Assembly: GCA_026414975.1 (NCBI GenBank)
Contig: JAOAHZ010000004.1
Coordinates: forward strand, 62,001-126,000
Length of the DNA: 64,000 nucleotides
Origin: Bacteroidia bacterium
Lineage (GTDB): Bacteria > Bacteroidota > Bacteroidia > SpSt-205
Direction of reading: 5' to 3'
This document shows, one piece after another, positions 1 through 8,202 of this stretch. Made by a program: the position numbers and the translations under genes. Within the stretch, counting starts at the first letter, position 1. Each line of letters begins with the position of its first letter. The notes under the pieces are model-generated. The model worked only from the letters and a program-made list of their open reading frames with translations. It was not told the origin of the DNA and made no database searches.

Positions 1-1810
1 CCCTGAGTTTGGCTGCACGGTTACCTATTTTCCAATAGATGAACAGACGCTAGCCTACTTGCGTCTCACCGGACGTGATAAAGCGAAAGTAGAGCGAATC
101 CGTCAGTATGCCCAGAAAAATCACCTATGGCGTGAAGCGCATGACAATCCCGTCTATACTCAGGTTATCACACTGGACCTGAGGACGGTAGAACCTTCCG
201 TAGCTGGACCGCGCCGTCCGCAGGACCGCCTACCCCTCTCGCAAGTGAAATCTGCCGTCCAGCGGAATATAGAAACGACCTATCAGAGGCAGCTTCATTC
301 TGTGGCGCCTCAGCCCTTGACCTTAGTTCGGGAGCATTTACCCTCCAACGGCTATGCCCATTTGTCAGCGGGAGATGCAGAGTACTTGCTTTCGGATGGG
401 GCTGTAGTCATCGCAGCTATAACCAGCTGCACCAACACCTCTAATCCCTCGGTGATGCTGGCAGCGGGACTCGTCGCTAAAAAAGCCGTCGCAGCGGGAC
501 TACGGCCTAAGCCTTGGGTTAAGACGACCTTAGCTCCGGGTTCACAGGTTGTGACAAAGTACCTGGAAAAAGCGGGACTCTTGCCCTACTTAGAAGCCCT
601 TCGCTTCCATGTAGCGGGCTATGGTTGTACAACCTGCATCGGTAATAGCGGTGCATTACCTTCTGCTGTATCCGAGGCTATCCAAGAAAAGAACTTAGTC
701 GTTGCAGCCGTTCTCTCAGGCAATCGCAACTTTGAGGCTCGTGTTCATCCGCAGGTGCGTATGAACTTCTTGGCTTCGCCTCCTCTGGTCGTCGCTTATG
801 CCTTAGCAGGTCGGATGGATATTGATTTTGAAACGGAGCCGCTGGGCTACGACCCCGATGGGTATCCCGTCTATCTCCGTGATGTGTGGTTCACTCCCGA
901 TGAAGTGAATCACCTCATGGAGCGAGTCGTAGAAGAAGCTGACTTCAAGCGTGTCTACGCTCGTATTTTTGAAGGGGAGGCTGCTTGGCAGGCCTTGGAA
1001 GCTCCCCGAGGAGAACGCTACGCTTGGGACGACCTTTCCACTTACATTCGTCGGGCGCCATTTTTTGATGGACTGACGGTGGATGTCCCCCCTCTGCAGA
1101 ATATAAAAGGAGCGCGGGTCCTTCTGGTCTTAGGTGACTCCGTTACAACGGACCACATCTCGCCCGCTGGCTCTATCTCTTCTCAATCTCCAGCCGGTAA
1201 ATATCTGATTGAACACGGCGTAGAACCTAAAGACTTCAACTCCTACGGAGCTCGGCGAGGAAATCATGAAGTCATGATGAGAGGCACCTTCGCTAATGTA
1301 CGCCTTCGGAATAAACTTGTAGACCGGGAGGGCGGATGGACCCTTTACCATCCCACTGGAGAGATAATGACGGTGTATGAGGCTTCAGTTCGGTACAAGA
1401 AAGAAGGCACGCCGCTGCTGGTTTTGGCTGGTAAAGAGTATGGAAGCGGCTCTTCACGCGATTGGGCTGCCAAGGGTCCCAACTTACTGGGTGTCAAGGC
1501 CGTGATAGCAGAAAGTTACGAGCGCATTCACCGTAGTAACCTTGTGGGGATGGGTATCCTTCCCCTTCAGTTTCTACCCGGTGAGAATGTAGAAACCTTA
1601 GGTCTTACGGGCAAAGAGGTCTTCACCATAGAAGGCATTGCAGACCACCTTCACCCGCTGAAGCAGCTTAGCGTTCATGCTCATGACCCTTCTACGGGTA
1701 CGGAGAAGCGCTTCTCGGTCATAGCTCTCTTGCGGTCTGAGATAGAGATGGCATATTATCGGCATGGAGGCGTGCTGAATTATGTCCTTCGCACGCAGTT
1801 CCTTCACTGA
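1..1810 (+). CDS. acnA: Aconitate hydratase A, 5'-truncated by window edge
   Basis: Cytosolic [4Fe-4S] aconitase of the TCA cycle (citrate to isocitrate). The frame is already open at base 2 and begins PEFGCTVTYFPIDEQT, which fits the conserved AcnA/IRP1 block around PEYGxT..FPxD, so roughly 300 N-terminal residues lie outside the window. Cluster-ligand motifs SCTNTSNP (about base 424) and YGCTTCIGNSG (about base 622) are intact. The swivel-domain motif GSGSSRDWAAKG follows near base 1441, then RIHRSNLVGMG. The C-terminus MAYYRHGGVLNYVLR is the usual AcnA ending. The last 29 bases overlap rsmG, so the two are probably cotranscribed. Family assignment is secure; only the start is missing. Confidence 0.95.
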   Translation, partial: PEFGCTVTYFPIDEQTLAYLRLTGRDKAKVERIRQYAQKNHLWREAHDNPVYTQVITLDLRTVEPSVAGPRRPQDRLPLSQVKSAVQRNIETTYQRQLHSVAPQPLTLVREHLPSNGYAHLSAGDAEYLLSDGAVVIAAITSCTNTSNPSVMLAAGLVAKKAVAAGLRPKPWVKTTLAPGSQVVTKYLEKAGLLPYLEALRFHVAGYGCTTCIGNSGALPSAVSEAIQEKNLVVAAVLSGNRNFEARVHPQVRMNFLASPPLVVAYALAGRMDIDFETEPLGYDPDGYPVYLRDVWFTPDEVNHLMERVVEEADFKRVYARIFEGEAAWQALEAPRGERYAWDDLSTYIRRAPFFDGLTVDVPPLQNIKGARVLLVLGDSVTTDHISPAGSISSQSPAGKYLIEHGVEPKDFNSYGARRGNHEVMMRGTFANVRLRNKLVDREGGWTLYHPTGEIMTVYEASVRYKKEGTPLLVLAGKEYGSGSSRDWAAKGPNLLGVKAVIAESYERIHRSNLVGMGILPLQFLPGENVETLGLTGKEVFTIEGIADHLHPLKQLSVHAHDPSTGTEKRFSVIALLRSEIEMAYYRHGGVLNYVLRTQFLH

Positions 1811-2408
1811 GCTACCAGCGGTTCTCCTCAGTCAGCTCAATCCTTTTCAGCTTGAGCAGCTCAAGAGATATGCAGAGCTCCTAAAAGAAGCTAATGCCCT
1901 GGTCAATCTGATTTCTCGGAAGGATATTCAACACGTGTGGGAGCACCACATTCTCCCCAGCCTTCTCTTTCTGGGGTGGTGGCGTTTTCCTAGGGGGGAG
2001 GTCGTGTTGGATATTGGTACCGGTGGGGGTCTGCCGGGCATCCCTCTGGCTGTAGCCCATCCAGACACCTTTTTCCTCCTCATAGATGGCACGCGGAAGA
2101 AGGTAGAAGTAGTCCAGAAGATAGTCAGAGAGTTAGGTCTTTCTGAACGAGTAGAGGTTCGGTGGAAGCGAGCTGAGGAGCTGAACGAAAAGTTTCGGTT
2201 CATCGTGGGGCGTGCCGTCGCCCCCCTTCCTCGCTTCCTGTCGTGGGCAGTGCGTACCTACCTATCTGGGGGCGTCGTGTATTACTATACGGGATCAGAC
2301 TATGGTTCTTTGCCTCAAGGATGGCAGGGCAACTTTTATGCTTTTGCTGACCTTGTGCCTGATGATTCATACCTGACAGGGAAGGGCATTTTACGCTTGA
2401 CTCGCTGA
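1782..2408 (+). CDS. rsmG: 16S rRNA (guanine527-N7)-methyltransferase RsmG
   Basis: Methylates G527 of 16S rRNA with S-adenosylmethionine. The 208-residue protein has the normal RsmG length. The RsmG start region NALVNLISRKDIQHVWEHH is followed by the SAM-binding loop VLDIGTGGGLPGIPLA and the downstream FIVGRAVAPL segment. The ATG at 1782 lies inside the end of acnA (29-base overlap, different frame); it is the first Met upstream of the conserved N-terminus and gives the expected length. No -7 box is seen in front, so it probably depends on the acnA transcript. A 7-bp hairpin follows about 28 bases after the stop. Confidence 0.95.
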   Translation: MSFARSSFTELPAVLLSQLNPFQLEQLKRYAELLKEANALVNLISRKDIQHVWEHHILPSLLFLGWWRFPRGEVVLDIGTGGGLPGIPLAVAHPDTFFLLIDGTRKKVEVVQKIVRELGLSERVEVRWKRAEELNEKFRFIVGRAVAPLPRFLSWAVRTYLSGGVVYYYTGSDYGSLPQGWQGNFYAFADLVPDDSYLTGKGILRLTR

Positions 2409-2435
2409 GAGGTGGGGTAGGCCTTCAAACGAAGA

Positions 2436-2452
2436 GCTCAGCTACGCTGAGC
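2436..2452 (+). terminator. Small hairpin after rsmG
   Basis: GCTCAGC-TAC-GCTGAGC is a perfect 7-bp stem with a 3-base loop, followed only by AGTTTCCC. It could be a weak terminator of the acnA-rsmG transcript. The T-run is poor. Confidence 0.3.
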
Positions 2453-2521
2453 AGTTTCCCTATGGAAGCGGGAGAGCCGAGCGGAATGTTAGAGAGGCTC
2501 AATATTCGTGGATGCAGACTG

Positions 2522-2566
2522 AGTAAAAAAATAAAGGGCAGCCGCCCTTGACGAGGCTGCTGCCCT
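2522..2566 (-). terminator. Intrinsic terminator of the Mn-catalase gene
   Basis: On the minus strand an 8-bp stem AGGGCAGC / GCTGCCCT (2535-2542 with 2559-2566, 16-base loop) is followed by TTTATTTTTTT. It lies about 120 bases after the catalase stop codon, a textbook rho-independent terminator. Confidence 0.75.
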
Positions 2567-2686
2567 ATCGGGGATATGTACGAGCCTATGGGCTGATCCC
2601 CTTAACCAACTTTACTTGAGTGATTAGAGTGGTTTTCTCTTCTCAGGAATATGCTCTTCCAGAAAGGGGCAGTTGGGAGAATGATA

Positions 2687-3586
2687 TTAGCGGCTCTTTT
2701 TGAGGAGCCATTGAGCCATCTCACGCAGCTCATCAATGTTATAGCCTGGGGCAAAGACTGCTGGCTCTTCGGGAGGGTTAGCCGGACCGCCTGCATGTTC
2801 GGGGAGGCCATCTAACACCTCCAAGGGCTTGCCATCCGCTGGGTGCTCGCCTGTCCAAATAGCTGTGATGTCTTTGAAATCCTCTACACTGAAGCGATAA
2901 AGCCTTCGGTGGAAGCCACGTTCAATGAAAGGTTTAGACTCCTTGAACTCTATGTCTGGAATGCGGGGAATGGGAAGCATCTTCTTGACGTCCACGCCGG
3001 TAAGAGCCTCCAAGGCCTTAGCGTAAGCAAGGGCATGCACACCGCCGCGGACAAAAAGGTAGCCCAGCATTTGGCGAGCAATGGGATGGTCTGTCATCTC
3101 ATACACGCGAATCTTGGCCATGCGAGCGCCATTCTCTAAGAAGAAATTGTGGAGTAAGTCCAGAACCAGGTCACCCGAATTGAAGACATATTCCCCATTC
3201 CATCCTTGTCCAAGCGAGTTGACAGGTAATGCCCCCAACCCGCTATGGATGAAGTGGTGGCGGAGGCCGGCGGTATCTTTGAGATTCTTCATGGGGGTCT
3301 CACGCGGGTCGTCCTTCTCGGGCGCTCCAGTTAGGAGTCCATTGATGACAGCCGATACCAGTTCAATGTGGCCGTACTCCTCTGCGGCTATGTTGGCGAT
3401 AAGGTCGTAAAAGGGTTTGACCTTATCTCGGCCCCGAAGGTTGAAGGATTGGTAAGTGTAGTTCATGAGGGTACTCATTTCGCCGAATCGGCCGCCAAGC
3501 AGCTCTTGAACGGCTGCAGCTGCGGCTACATCGGGTTCGCTCGGCATCGGCAGTTCGATTTGCAGTCGGTCTATGCGCAGTATCAT
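2687..3586 (-). CDS. Manganese (non-heme) catalase
   Basis: Dimanganese catalase, 2 H2O2 to 2 H2O + O2. The 299-residue length is normal for the family. Ligand-bearing segments are visible: FGEMSTL (Glu36), the AAEEYGH pair (Glu69/His72), the ENGARMAKIRVYEMTDHP helix, and VRGGVHALAYAKAL carrying the last His. An upstream in-frame Met exists 69 codons earlier, but that extension runs through the divergent promoter and does not look like catalase. The ATG at 3586 sits six bases after a TACCTTTG box and starts MILRIDRLQIELP, the usual catalase N-terminus. The gene is monocistronic with its own terminator. A perfect palindrome just upstream suggests redox or metal regulation (inference). Confidence 0.93.
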   Translation of the reverse strand: MILRIDRLQIELPMPSEPDVAAAAAVQELLGGRFGEMSTLMNYTYQSFNLRGRDKVKPFYDLIANIAAEEYGHIELVSAVINGLLTGAPEKDDPRETPMKNLKDTAGLRHHFIHSGLGALPVNSLGQGWNGEYVFNSGDLVLDLLHNFFLENGARMAKIRVYEMTDHPIARQMLGYLFVRGGVHALAYAKALEALTGVDVKKMLPIPRIPDIEFKESKPFIERGFHRRLYRFSVEDFKDITAIWTGEHPADGKPLEVLDGLPEHAGGPANPPEEPAVFAPGYNIDELREMAQWLLKKSR

Positions 3587-3592
3587 ATGAGG

Positions 3593-3600
3593 CAAAGGTA
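3593..3600 (-). promoter_or_regulatory. -7 box TACCTTTG of the Mn-catalase gene
   Basis: Exact match to the Bacteroidetes -7 consensus TAnnTTTG, six bases before the ATG at 3586. Confidence 0.75.
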
Positions 3601-3609
3601 TAGAAATTC

Positions 3610-3625
3610 TACCGAATGTTCGGTA
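3610..3625. promoter_or_regulatory. Palindromic operator candidate
   Basis: TACCGAA-TG-TTCGGTA is a perfect 7+2+7 inverted repeat. It lies 9 to 24 bases upstream of the catalase -7 box, about where the -33 element should be, and in the short gap between two divergent promoters. A dimeric regulator could bind here; which family is not known. Confidence 0.5.
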
Positions 3626-3659
3626 AGGTCCATCTACCCAACAGCAGGGATTGGCATTA

Positions 3660-3667
3660 TACCTTTG
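3660..3667 (+). promoter_or_regulatory. -7 box TACCTTTG of the outer-membrane protein gene
   Basis: Exact TAnnTTTG match, four bases (CTGC) before the ATG at 3672; it fixes that start. Confidence 0.75.
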
Positions 3668-3671
3668 CTGC

Positions 3672-4358
3672 ATGTGGCGTTTAACCCTTCTCAGCGGTGC
3701 CATATGGGCCCAATTCAGCAGTCCTAACAGCTTTGCAGCGCTCAGTGTCGCTGCCGTAGCTCCCTCTGGCTCCACTATGGCCAAAGGCCTCACTTATCCT
3801 ACCAGCGGACATGCCCTGACGGGAGCTGGAATCGGCTTTCAGGTTCATGCCTTCATCGCTTCTTATGTAAGCCTCAATCTCCGTTTTTCCCAGAGCTTCT
3901 TCCCTCTGGATGCCAGGTCTCTCGGGAGGGATGGGGCCTTGTTTCCTGATCGCGTGAGGATAAGCCAAAATCCCACTATTTCTCATACGCAAGGGGGATT
4001 GGGCGTGGGGACTGGCTTGAAGTTGGATTGGGTGTCATTTTATGTGCCTCTTCAGCTCGCCTTTGGGATTTACTCAGCACCTGAAATAGAAGGCGAACGC
4101 GATGCAGCTCGGGCGTGGATTAGTCCTAAGTTCTCCACATTTCAGTTGGGGCTCAGTACGGGCCTCATCACCAACTTCACCATCTCCAATAACTTCTTCT
4201 TAGGAGTTTCCCTGCTCTTTACCAGCCTTCGTTCTGGTGAGAAAGAGTTTGAGCGTAATCGTTATACGTTTGGCGTGATGGATAGGCAATTCATCTATCG
4301 CTCTACTGTTCCTACCGACTTAGTAGAGTTAGGTGCCTTGGTTGGGATAACCTTTTGA
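3672..4358 (+). CDS. Small outer-membrane beta-barrel protein
   Basis: A 228-residue protein with a short signal peptide (MWRLTLLSGAIWAQ, cut probably before Gln or after) and alternating hydrophobic and polar stretches typical of an 8- to 10-stranded porin-like barrel. It ends LGALVGITF, the terminal aromatic expected of a BAM substrate. Seven extra codons upstream are open, but the TACCTTTG box four bases before 3672 and the signal peptide favour this start. It is divergent from Mn-catalase with 85 bases between start codons, so they may share the palindrome at 3610. No specific substrate can be inferred; it belongs to the broad outer-membrane beta-barrel class of Bacteroidota. Confidence 0.8.
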   Translation: MWRLTLLSGAIWAQFSSPNSFAALSVAAVAPSGSTMAKGLTYPTSGHALTGAGIGFQVHAFIASYVSLNLRFSQSFFPLDARSLGRDGALFPDRVRISQNPTISHTQGGLGVGTGLKLDWVSFYVPLQLAFGIYSAPEIEGERDAARAWISPKFSTFQLGLSTGLITNFTISNNFFLGVSLLFTSLRSGEKEFERNRYTFGVMDRQFIYRSTVPTDLVELGALVGITF

Positions 4359-4361
4359 AGC

Positions 4362-4853
4362 TCATAGGTAAGGCTTAGGAGGGTCCTTGGGGGGTAGAGG
4401 GAGGGTTCCTGGTATACCCAAGAGGGGGAATTCTTTTCGGAGGGGGTGATACTCAAAGTCTTCGGGCAGGTACATGCGCCGAAGGTCTGGATGCCCTCGG
4501 AAACGAATGCCCATCATGTCATACGCCTCCCTTTCATGCCAAGCAGCCGCAGGCCACAAATCTGACACGCTCTCTACTTCCGGATGGGTCTCGGGCAATC
4601 GAGCCTTCACCCGAACCCGAAGGCGGCGGGTGAGGCTTACTAGGTTATACACTACTTCAAAACGGAGCCCTTCTACAAAGTGGTCGGTCGCTCCAATATC
4701 TACCAAGTAGTCAAACCCATGATTCTCTTTCAGTGTCCTGAGAAAAGGTTTGAGTTTTTCGCGTTCAACGATAAAGGTCAGCTCACCTGCCTGTTCTTTG
4801 ACCTCTAAGGCTTCGGAAGCCAGCGCTTCCCGCAAAGCTACCAGAGTACTCAC
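4362..4853 (-). CDS. nuoC: NADH-quinone oxidoreductase subunit C (first copy)
   Basis: 30-kDa-type subunit of complex I, in the hydrophilic arm at the cytoplasmic side of the membrane. The 163-residue protein has the central DYLVDIGATDHF region and the NuoC signature: WPAAAWHEREAYDMMGIRFRG, then HPDLRRMYLPEDFEYHPLRKEFP. The open frame extends far upstream into lptD, but that part is only the lptD shadow. GTG at 4853 is the first normal start after the lptD stop (25 bases away) and leaves the expected N-terminus. No other nuo genes are nearby, and a second nuoC lies at 36485. It ends three bases from the convergent outer-membrane gene. The start is inferred; the family is clear. Confidence 0.88.
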   Translation of the reverse strand: MSTLVALREALASEALEVKEQAGELTFIVEREKLKPFLRTLKENHGFDYLVDIGATDHFVEGLRFEVVYNLVSLTRRLRVRVKARLPETHPEVESVSDLWPAAAWHEREAYDMMGIRFRGHPDLRRMYLPEDFEYHPLRKEFPLLGIPGTLPLPPKDPPKPYL

Positions 4854-4878
4854 CGATGCAAGTCTAACAAAAATGCGC

Positions 4879-7356
4879 CTATAGTCCCCGAACGAAGCGG
4901 TCTTGCCAATCGCGTCGTTTCGTGATGCGCAGGTCTTGAAGCTTAGGCGAACGGGCTGAAATGGTGAGAAAATAACTCTGCCGCACCCCAAAAGGTATCC
5001 AGTTAAAGCTGAGCTCCCAGCAGTGGAGGTCCCGATAGATGTTGACGCTGGTGAAAGAAAGCCGCCTCTGAATAAAGTCAAACCCTGTGCTAAGCTGAAC
5101 CCGCCAGAATGGCGTGATATTTACCTCGCCGGAAAGGCCTAAGGTTTGCACCCATCGGTACTTGGCTGAGTCGGGGAAAAACTGACGAGTTCCAACAAGG
5201 TTATAGCTCAAGTCAATCCGCCAAGGTAAGGTGAAGAAGATGAGAGATTCTTCGTTTTCGCCTGGGAGAGTAGAGATGCGATTTGGAGCGATGGAGGTAA
5301 CGAAAGCCCAGGTCATCTGGGTGATTGTACCGAGGCGTCGGTCTTGGTGCCATCGGTACTGCGGTCGGCGTCTCCCCGTAGAGTCATATTGATAGGGGTC
5401 TAATGTGGCATTATAGTTGAGGTTGAGGCGGGTACCGAGGAGATTCGTCCGGGCTGAAAGCAGAATGGGCGCTAAATGAAAGCTATCCGCAGCAAAGTTA
5501 TAGCTGGTGGAAGCGCCTACATTGTCCAGAAGCGTGATGTACTTATACTTTCGTCCAGACGAGTCCCGAGGGTCTTTATATCGCATTTCCCAGAGGTTAT
5601 TGAGGCTAAGTTGGAGAGCTTGCTGGCGCCCGCTCGGCGGGCTGCCATAAAAGCCCCAACCGATGGGGTTGAAACGCTGTTCTCTCCCTTGTCGCTCTAA
5701 GCGTTGATAAAGGCCCCATTGGGGGGTTGAGAAGTCGGGACGCCAACTGAAAGCTGCGCTGGGAATAATCGTATGCCGGAAAGCCACCCCCCGCTTTCCC
5801 CTAAATGTCCGAACCCCATATAGCCGAGTTGTAAGTGATAAGCTGAAGGAAAAGTCACGAGCCGCTATCAGCTGGCGCTGTCGCTCTGGAAGAAGTTGTC
5901 CTGCTGTATCTATCGCATATTTCATCCGCTCGCTGTACAGGTATTCATTGTAGCTAAAGGTAGGGGTAAGCTGAAAGTATCGGAAAAGTGTATAGCCTCC
6001 TGCGACTTGTATATTGTGTCGAGCTCCCCATCGAAGCGTATCCCACATCGTTGGCGTAAAGAGAAGGCTTTCTGGCACTGTGATGACGCCTTGGGCGTCT
6101 AACCGGTAGGTGTAGCCGATGCGCTCATACCAACGAGGAGAACCTACTCGGCGCTTCCGCTCAAAAGGAAAAATCCGATTTTGATACAAGGCCAAAACAG
6201 GTACTTGGAAAGCCCACGTTTTCTGGATCACATTCTGGTTGTGATTAGCGCCGAGGGTTAGCTGCCAAGGTGATGCAGAAAACGACTTCTGGAACGCTAT
6301 GCTGGACTGAAGGTTCGTAGAGAGAAAGTCGGTCGCATTGTAGCTTTGTCGTCCGAGAAAGGTAGAGCTGCCGGCTTGCACATTAGCTGATAACGAAGCA
6401 GTAGGAGATAAGGTCTGTCGGTGCTGCCATCGTAAGAAGGCCATACGAGTCGCTTGATAGTCTGGATCGCCCGGCTCATTGAAGGTTTGATAAGCATACT
6501 GGATGGAAAGTCTACCATCGTACCAATATCGCTTTCGGTAAGTCCACAGAAGCTCACTACGAAATCCGCCCCGCGTGAAAATATCACCTTCCAGCCGAGC
6601 ATCCATGTAGCGGTTTATGGCCCAGTAATAGCCTAAACCTCTCAAGAAAAATCCCCGATCTGCAGCTTGGCCGATAAGAGGCAGGATAAACCCGGAACTC
6701 CGACTATCCATGAGCGGGAAGTAGCCGAAGGGGAGAAAAATGGGAATAGGCACTTCCCCAGCGACAGCGTACAGGGGACCACTGATGATCCGCTGCCCGG
6801 GATATAGCTTGATACGACTGGCAGCAATGTAGAAGTGGGGGGGACGAGCCGTGCAAGTCGTATAATAAGCCCCTGCTGCGTAAAAAGTATTGTCGGGGTT
6901 CATTTGCACCGCTCTTCCCGCTAAAACTTCATCGGCAAGCTGCTGACGCAGTCCTAAGATTTGTCCTCGGTCTCTTCGCAGATCATAGCGTATGCTGTCC
7001 ATCTCGTATTTCTGCCCATCCATGAGGAATATAGGCTTCTCTGCGATTGAATCCCCTTGCGGACGCCCTGAACCGTATAAAATACCTTGGTCCCATTCTA
7101 TCCGGGCCTGTCCTGTCTGAAGCTGCATGCCACCGCTGCGCAGGGTTACTCCTCTGTAAAGATATGCGCTACGCTGGGGGATATAGAAGGTTATGGAATC
7201 CTCCGCTGCATATTCTATCGTATCACCCCTATAAGACCTCTGTAGGAGCGAATCTCTCAGCGAGATGGGGAGGCTATCTGAGCGCGGACGCTGCTCTATT
7301 TGTGCTATCGCACTTCCCCAAAGAACCAGTATCAAAAGGATTTGGCATCTTTGCAT
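4879..7356 (-). CDS. lptD: LPS-assembly protein LptD family
   Basis: Outer-membrane translocon that inserts lipopolysaccharide at the cell surface. The 825-residue precursor has a signal peptide ending in SAIAQ, an N-terminal OstA/LptD beta-jellyroll region (SAYLYRGVTLRSGGMQL onward, about residues 60-160) and a long C-terminal barrel rich in aromatic strands. The segment PIPIFLPFGYFPLMDSRSSG is the conserved entry to the LptD barrel in this phylum. The start ATG at 7356 faces the amidase ATG at 7363, and its -7 box TACATTTG lies inside the amidase coding sequence. It is followed by nuoC after 25 bases, perhaps as one transcript. Assignment to LptD rather than another large barrel rests on the jellyroll region. 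Confidence 0.85.
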   Translation of the reverse strand: MQRCQILLILVLWGSAIAQIEQRPRSDSLPISLRDSLLQRSYRGDTIEYAAEDSITFYIPQRSAYLYRGVTLRSGGMQLQTGQARIEWDQGILYGSGRPQGDSIAEKPIFLMDGQKYEMDSIRYDLRRDRGQILGLRQQLADEVLAGRAVQMNPDNTFYAAGAYYTTCTARPPHFYIAASRIKLYPGQRIISGPLYAVAGEVPIPIFLPFGYFPLMDSRSSGFILPLIGQAADRGFFLRGLGYYWAINRYMDARLEGDIFTRGGFRSELLWTYRKRYWYDGRLSIQYAYQTFNEPGDPDYQATRMAFLRWQHRQTLSPTASLSANVQAGSSTFLGRQSYNATDFLSTNLQSSIAFQKSFSASPWQLTLGANHNQNVIQKTWAFQVPVLALYQNRIFPFERKRRVGSPRWYERIGYTYRLDAQGVITVPESLLFTPTMWDTLRWGARHNIQVAGGYTLFRYFQLTPTFSYNEYLYSERMKYAIDTAGQLLPERQRQLIAARDFSFSLSLTTRLYGVRTFRGKRGVAFRHTIIPSAAFSWRPDFSTPQWGLYQRLERQGREQRFNPIGWGFYGSPPSGRQQALQLSLNNLWEMRYKDPRDSSGRKYKYITLLDNVGASTSYNFAADSFHLAPILLSARTNLLGTRLNLNYNATLDPYQYDSTGRRRPQYRWHQDRRLGTITQMTWAFVTSIAPNRISTLPGENEESLIFFTLPWRIDLSYNLVGTRQFFPDSAKYRWVQTLGLSGEVNITPFWRVQLSTGFDFIQRRLSFTSVNIYRDLHCWELSFNWIPFGVRQSYFLTISARSPKLQDLRITKRRDWQDRFVRGL
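7346..7353 (+). promoter_or_regulatory. Variant -7 box CATCTTTG of the amidase gene
   Basis: One mismatch (C for T at the first base) to TAnnTTTG, nine bases before ATG 7363. It lies within the start of lptD. Confidence 0.4.
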
Positions 7357-7362
7357 GAAGGT

Positions 7363-8124
7363 ATGAGCAAATGTACGGGGCTTCTATTACTGGTAGCAGC
7401 CTGTTTTAGTACGACCTCTTTTCGCTGGATGAAGCCTATTCTTGTCGTCATAGACCCTGGTCACGGCGGGAAAGACCCCGGTGCCTCCGGTAAAGTCTTC
7501 AAAGAGAAGGATATTGTCCTTTCCGTATCACTCAAGCTTGCGGAACTACTCAAAAAGGACCCGCTGTTCCGTCCTGTCCTTACGAGGGACACGGATACTT
7601 TCGTAGAACTCATTCGCCGGGCAGATACGGCTAATAAGCTACATGCCGACTTCTTCCTCAGCATTCACTGCAATGCTAATCCCAAACGAGAAGTAGCTGG
7701 CTCTGAAACTTACGCTCTCGGAGAACATAAGACGAAAGACAACCTCGCGGTGGTTATGAGAGAAAACTCAGCCATACTCCTGGAAGAGGGATATCAGCGA
7801 ACTTATGAGGGTTTTGATCCAAACTCCGAAGAAGCCTACATCATCTTCTCTTTGATGCAGCATGCATACTTGAAGCAGAGTTTAAGGCTAGCCCGAAAGA
7901 TAGAAGATGCCCTCGTTGATAAGACTAAGCGGCAAAGTCGGGGGGTCAGACAAGCGGGATTCCTTGTCTTGTGGCGTACCAGCATGCCTGCTGTCTTGTG
8001 CGAGATTGGATTCATAACGAATCCCGAGGAAGAGAAATACTTGGGTTCGGAGTCTGGCCAGGAGCATATCGCGCAAGCTCTCTATCAAGCTCTGCGACAG
8101 TATGTAGCAGCTGGGCAGGATTGA
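7363..8124 (+). CDS. N-acetylmuramoyl-L-alanine amidase (Amidase_3)
   Basis: Zinc amidase that cuts the MurNAc to L-Ala bond of peptidoglycan, exported to the periplasm. The 253 residues start with a lipoprotein- or Sec-like signal (MSKCTGLLLLVAACFST). Catalytic features in order: VIDPGHGGKDPG (His ligand), FKEKDIVLSVSLKL (Glu ligand), DFFLSIHCNAN (second His ligand), and AVLCEIGFITNPEEE (catalytic Glu). A longer open frame upstream is only the antisense of lptD. The start codon is six bases from the divergent lptD ATG. The neighbouring LPS-assembly gene and this one both concern the envelope. Confidence 0.92.
   Translation: MSKCTGLLLLVAACFSTTSFRWMKPILVVIDPGHGGKDPGASGKVFKEKDIVLSVSLKLAELLKKDPLFRPVLTRDTDTFVELIRRADTANKLHADFFLSIHCNANPKREVAGSETYALGEHKTKDNLAVVMRENSAILLEEGYQRTYEGFDPNSEEAYIIFSLMQHAYLKQSLRLARKIEDALVDKTKRQSRGVRQAGFLVLWRTSMPAVLCEIGFITNPEEEKYLGSESGQEHIAQALYQALRQYVAAGQD
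7368..7375 (-). promoter_or_regulatory. -7 box TACATTTG of lptD
   Basis: TAnnTTTG match 11 bases before the lptD ATG, located inside the first codons of the divergent amidase gene. Confidence 0.6.
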
Positions 8125-8190
8125 GAAAAATCTATTTGAAAAAAAGCCCTGCTGAATCCCAAACGACTCTGTCTTATGTTCAGTTCAGCT

Positions 8191-8198
8191 TACCTTTG
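8191..8198 (+). promoter_or_regulatory. -7 box TACCTTTG of metE
   Basis: Exact TAnnTTTG, four bases (AGGC) before ATG 8203. No riboswitch-like structure fits in the 78-base gap. Confidence 0.75.
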
Positions 8199-8202
8199 AG
8201 GC

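Noticed and set aside
3587-3793. N-terminal extension of the Mn-catalase frame
   Set aside because: It crosses the divergent promoter and palindrome and is not catalase-like.
4854-5081. 76-codon upstream extension of nuoC
   Set aside because: It is the out-of-frame shadow of lptD.
8125-8202. Riboswitch upstream of metE
   Set aside because: Only 78 bases with a promoter box next to the ATG; no room for a SAM or B12 riboswitch.
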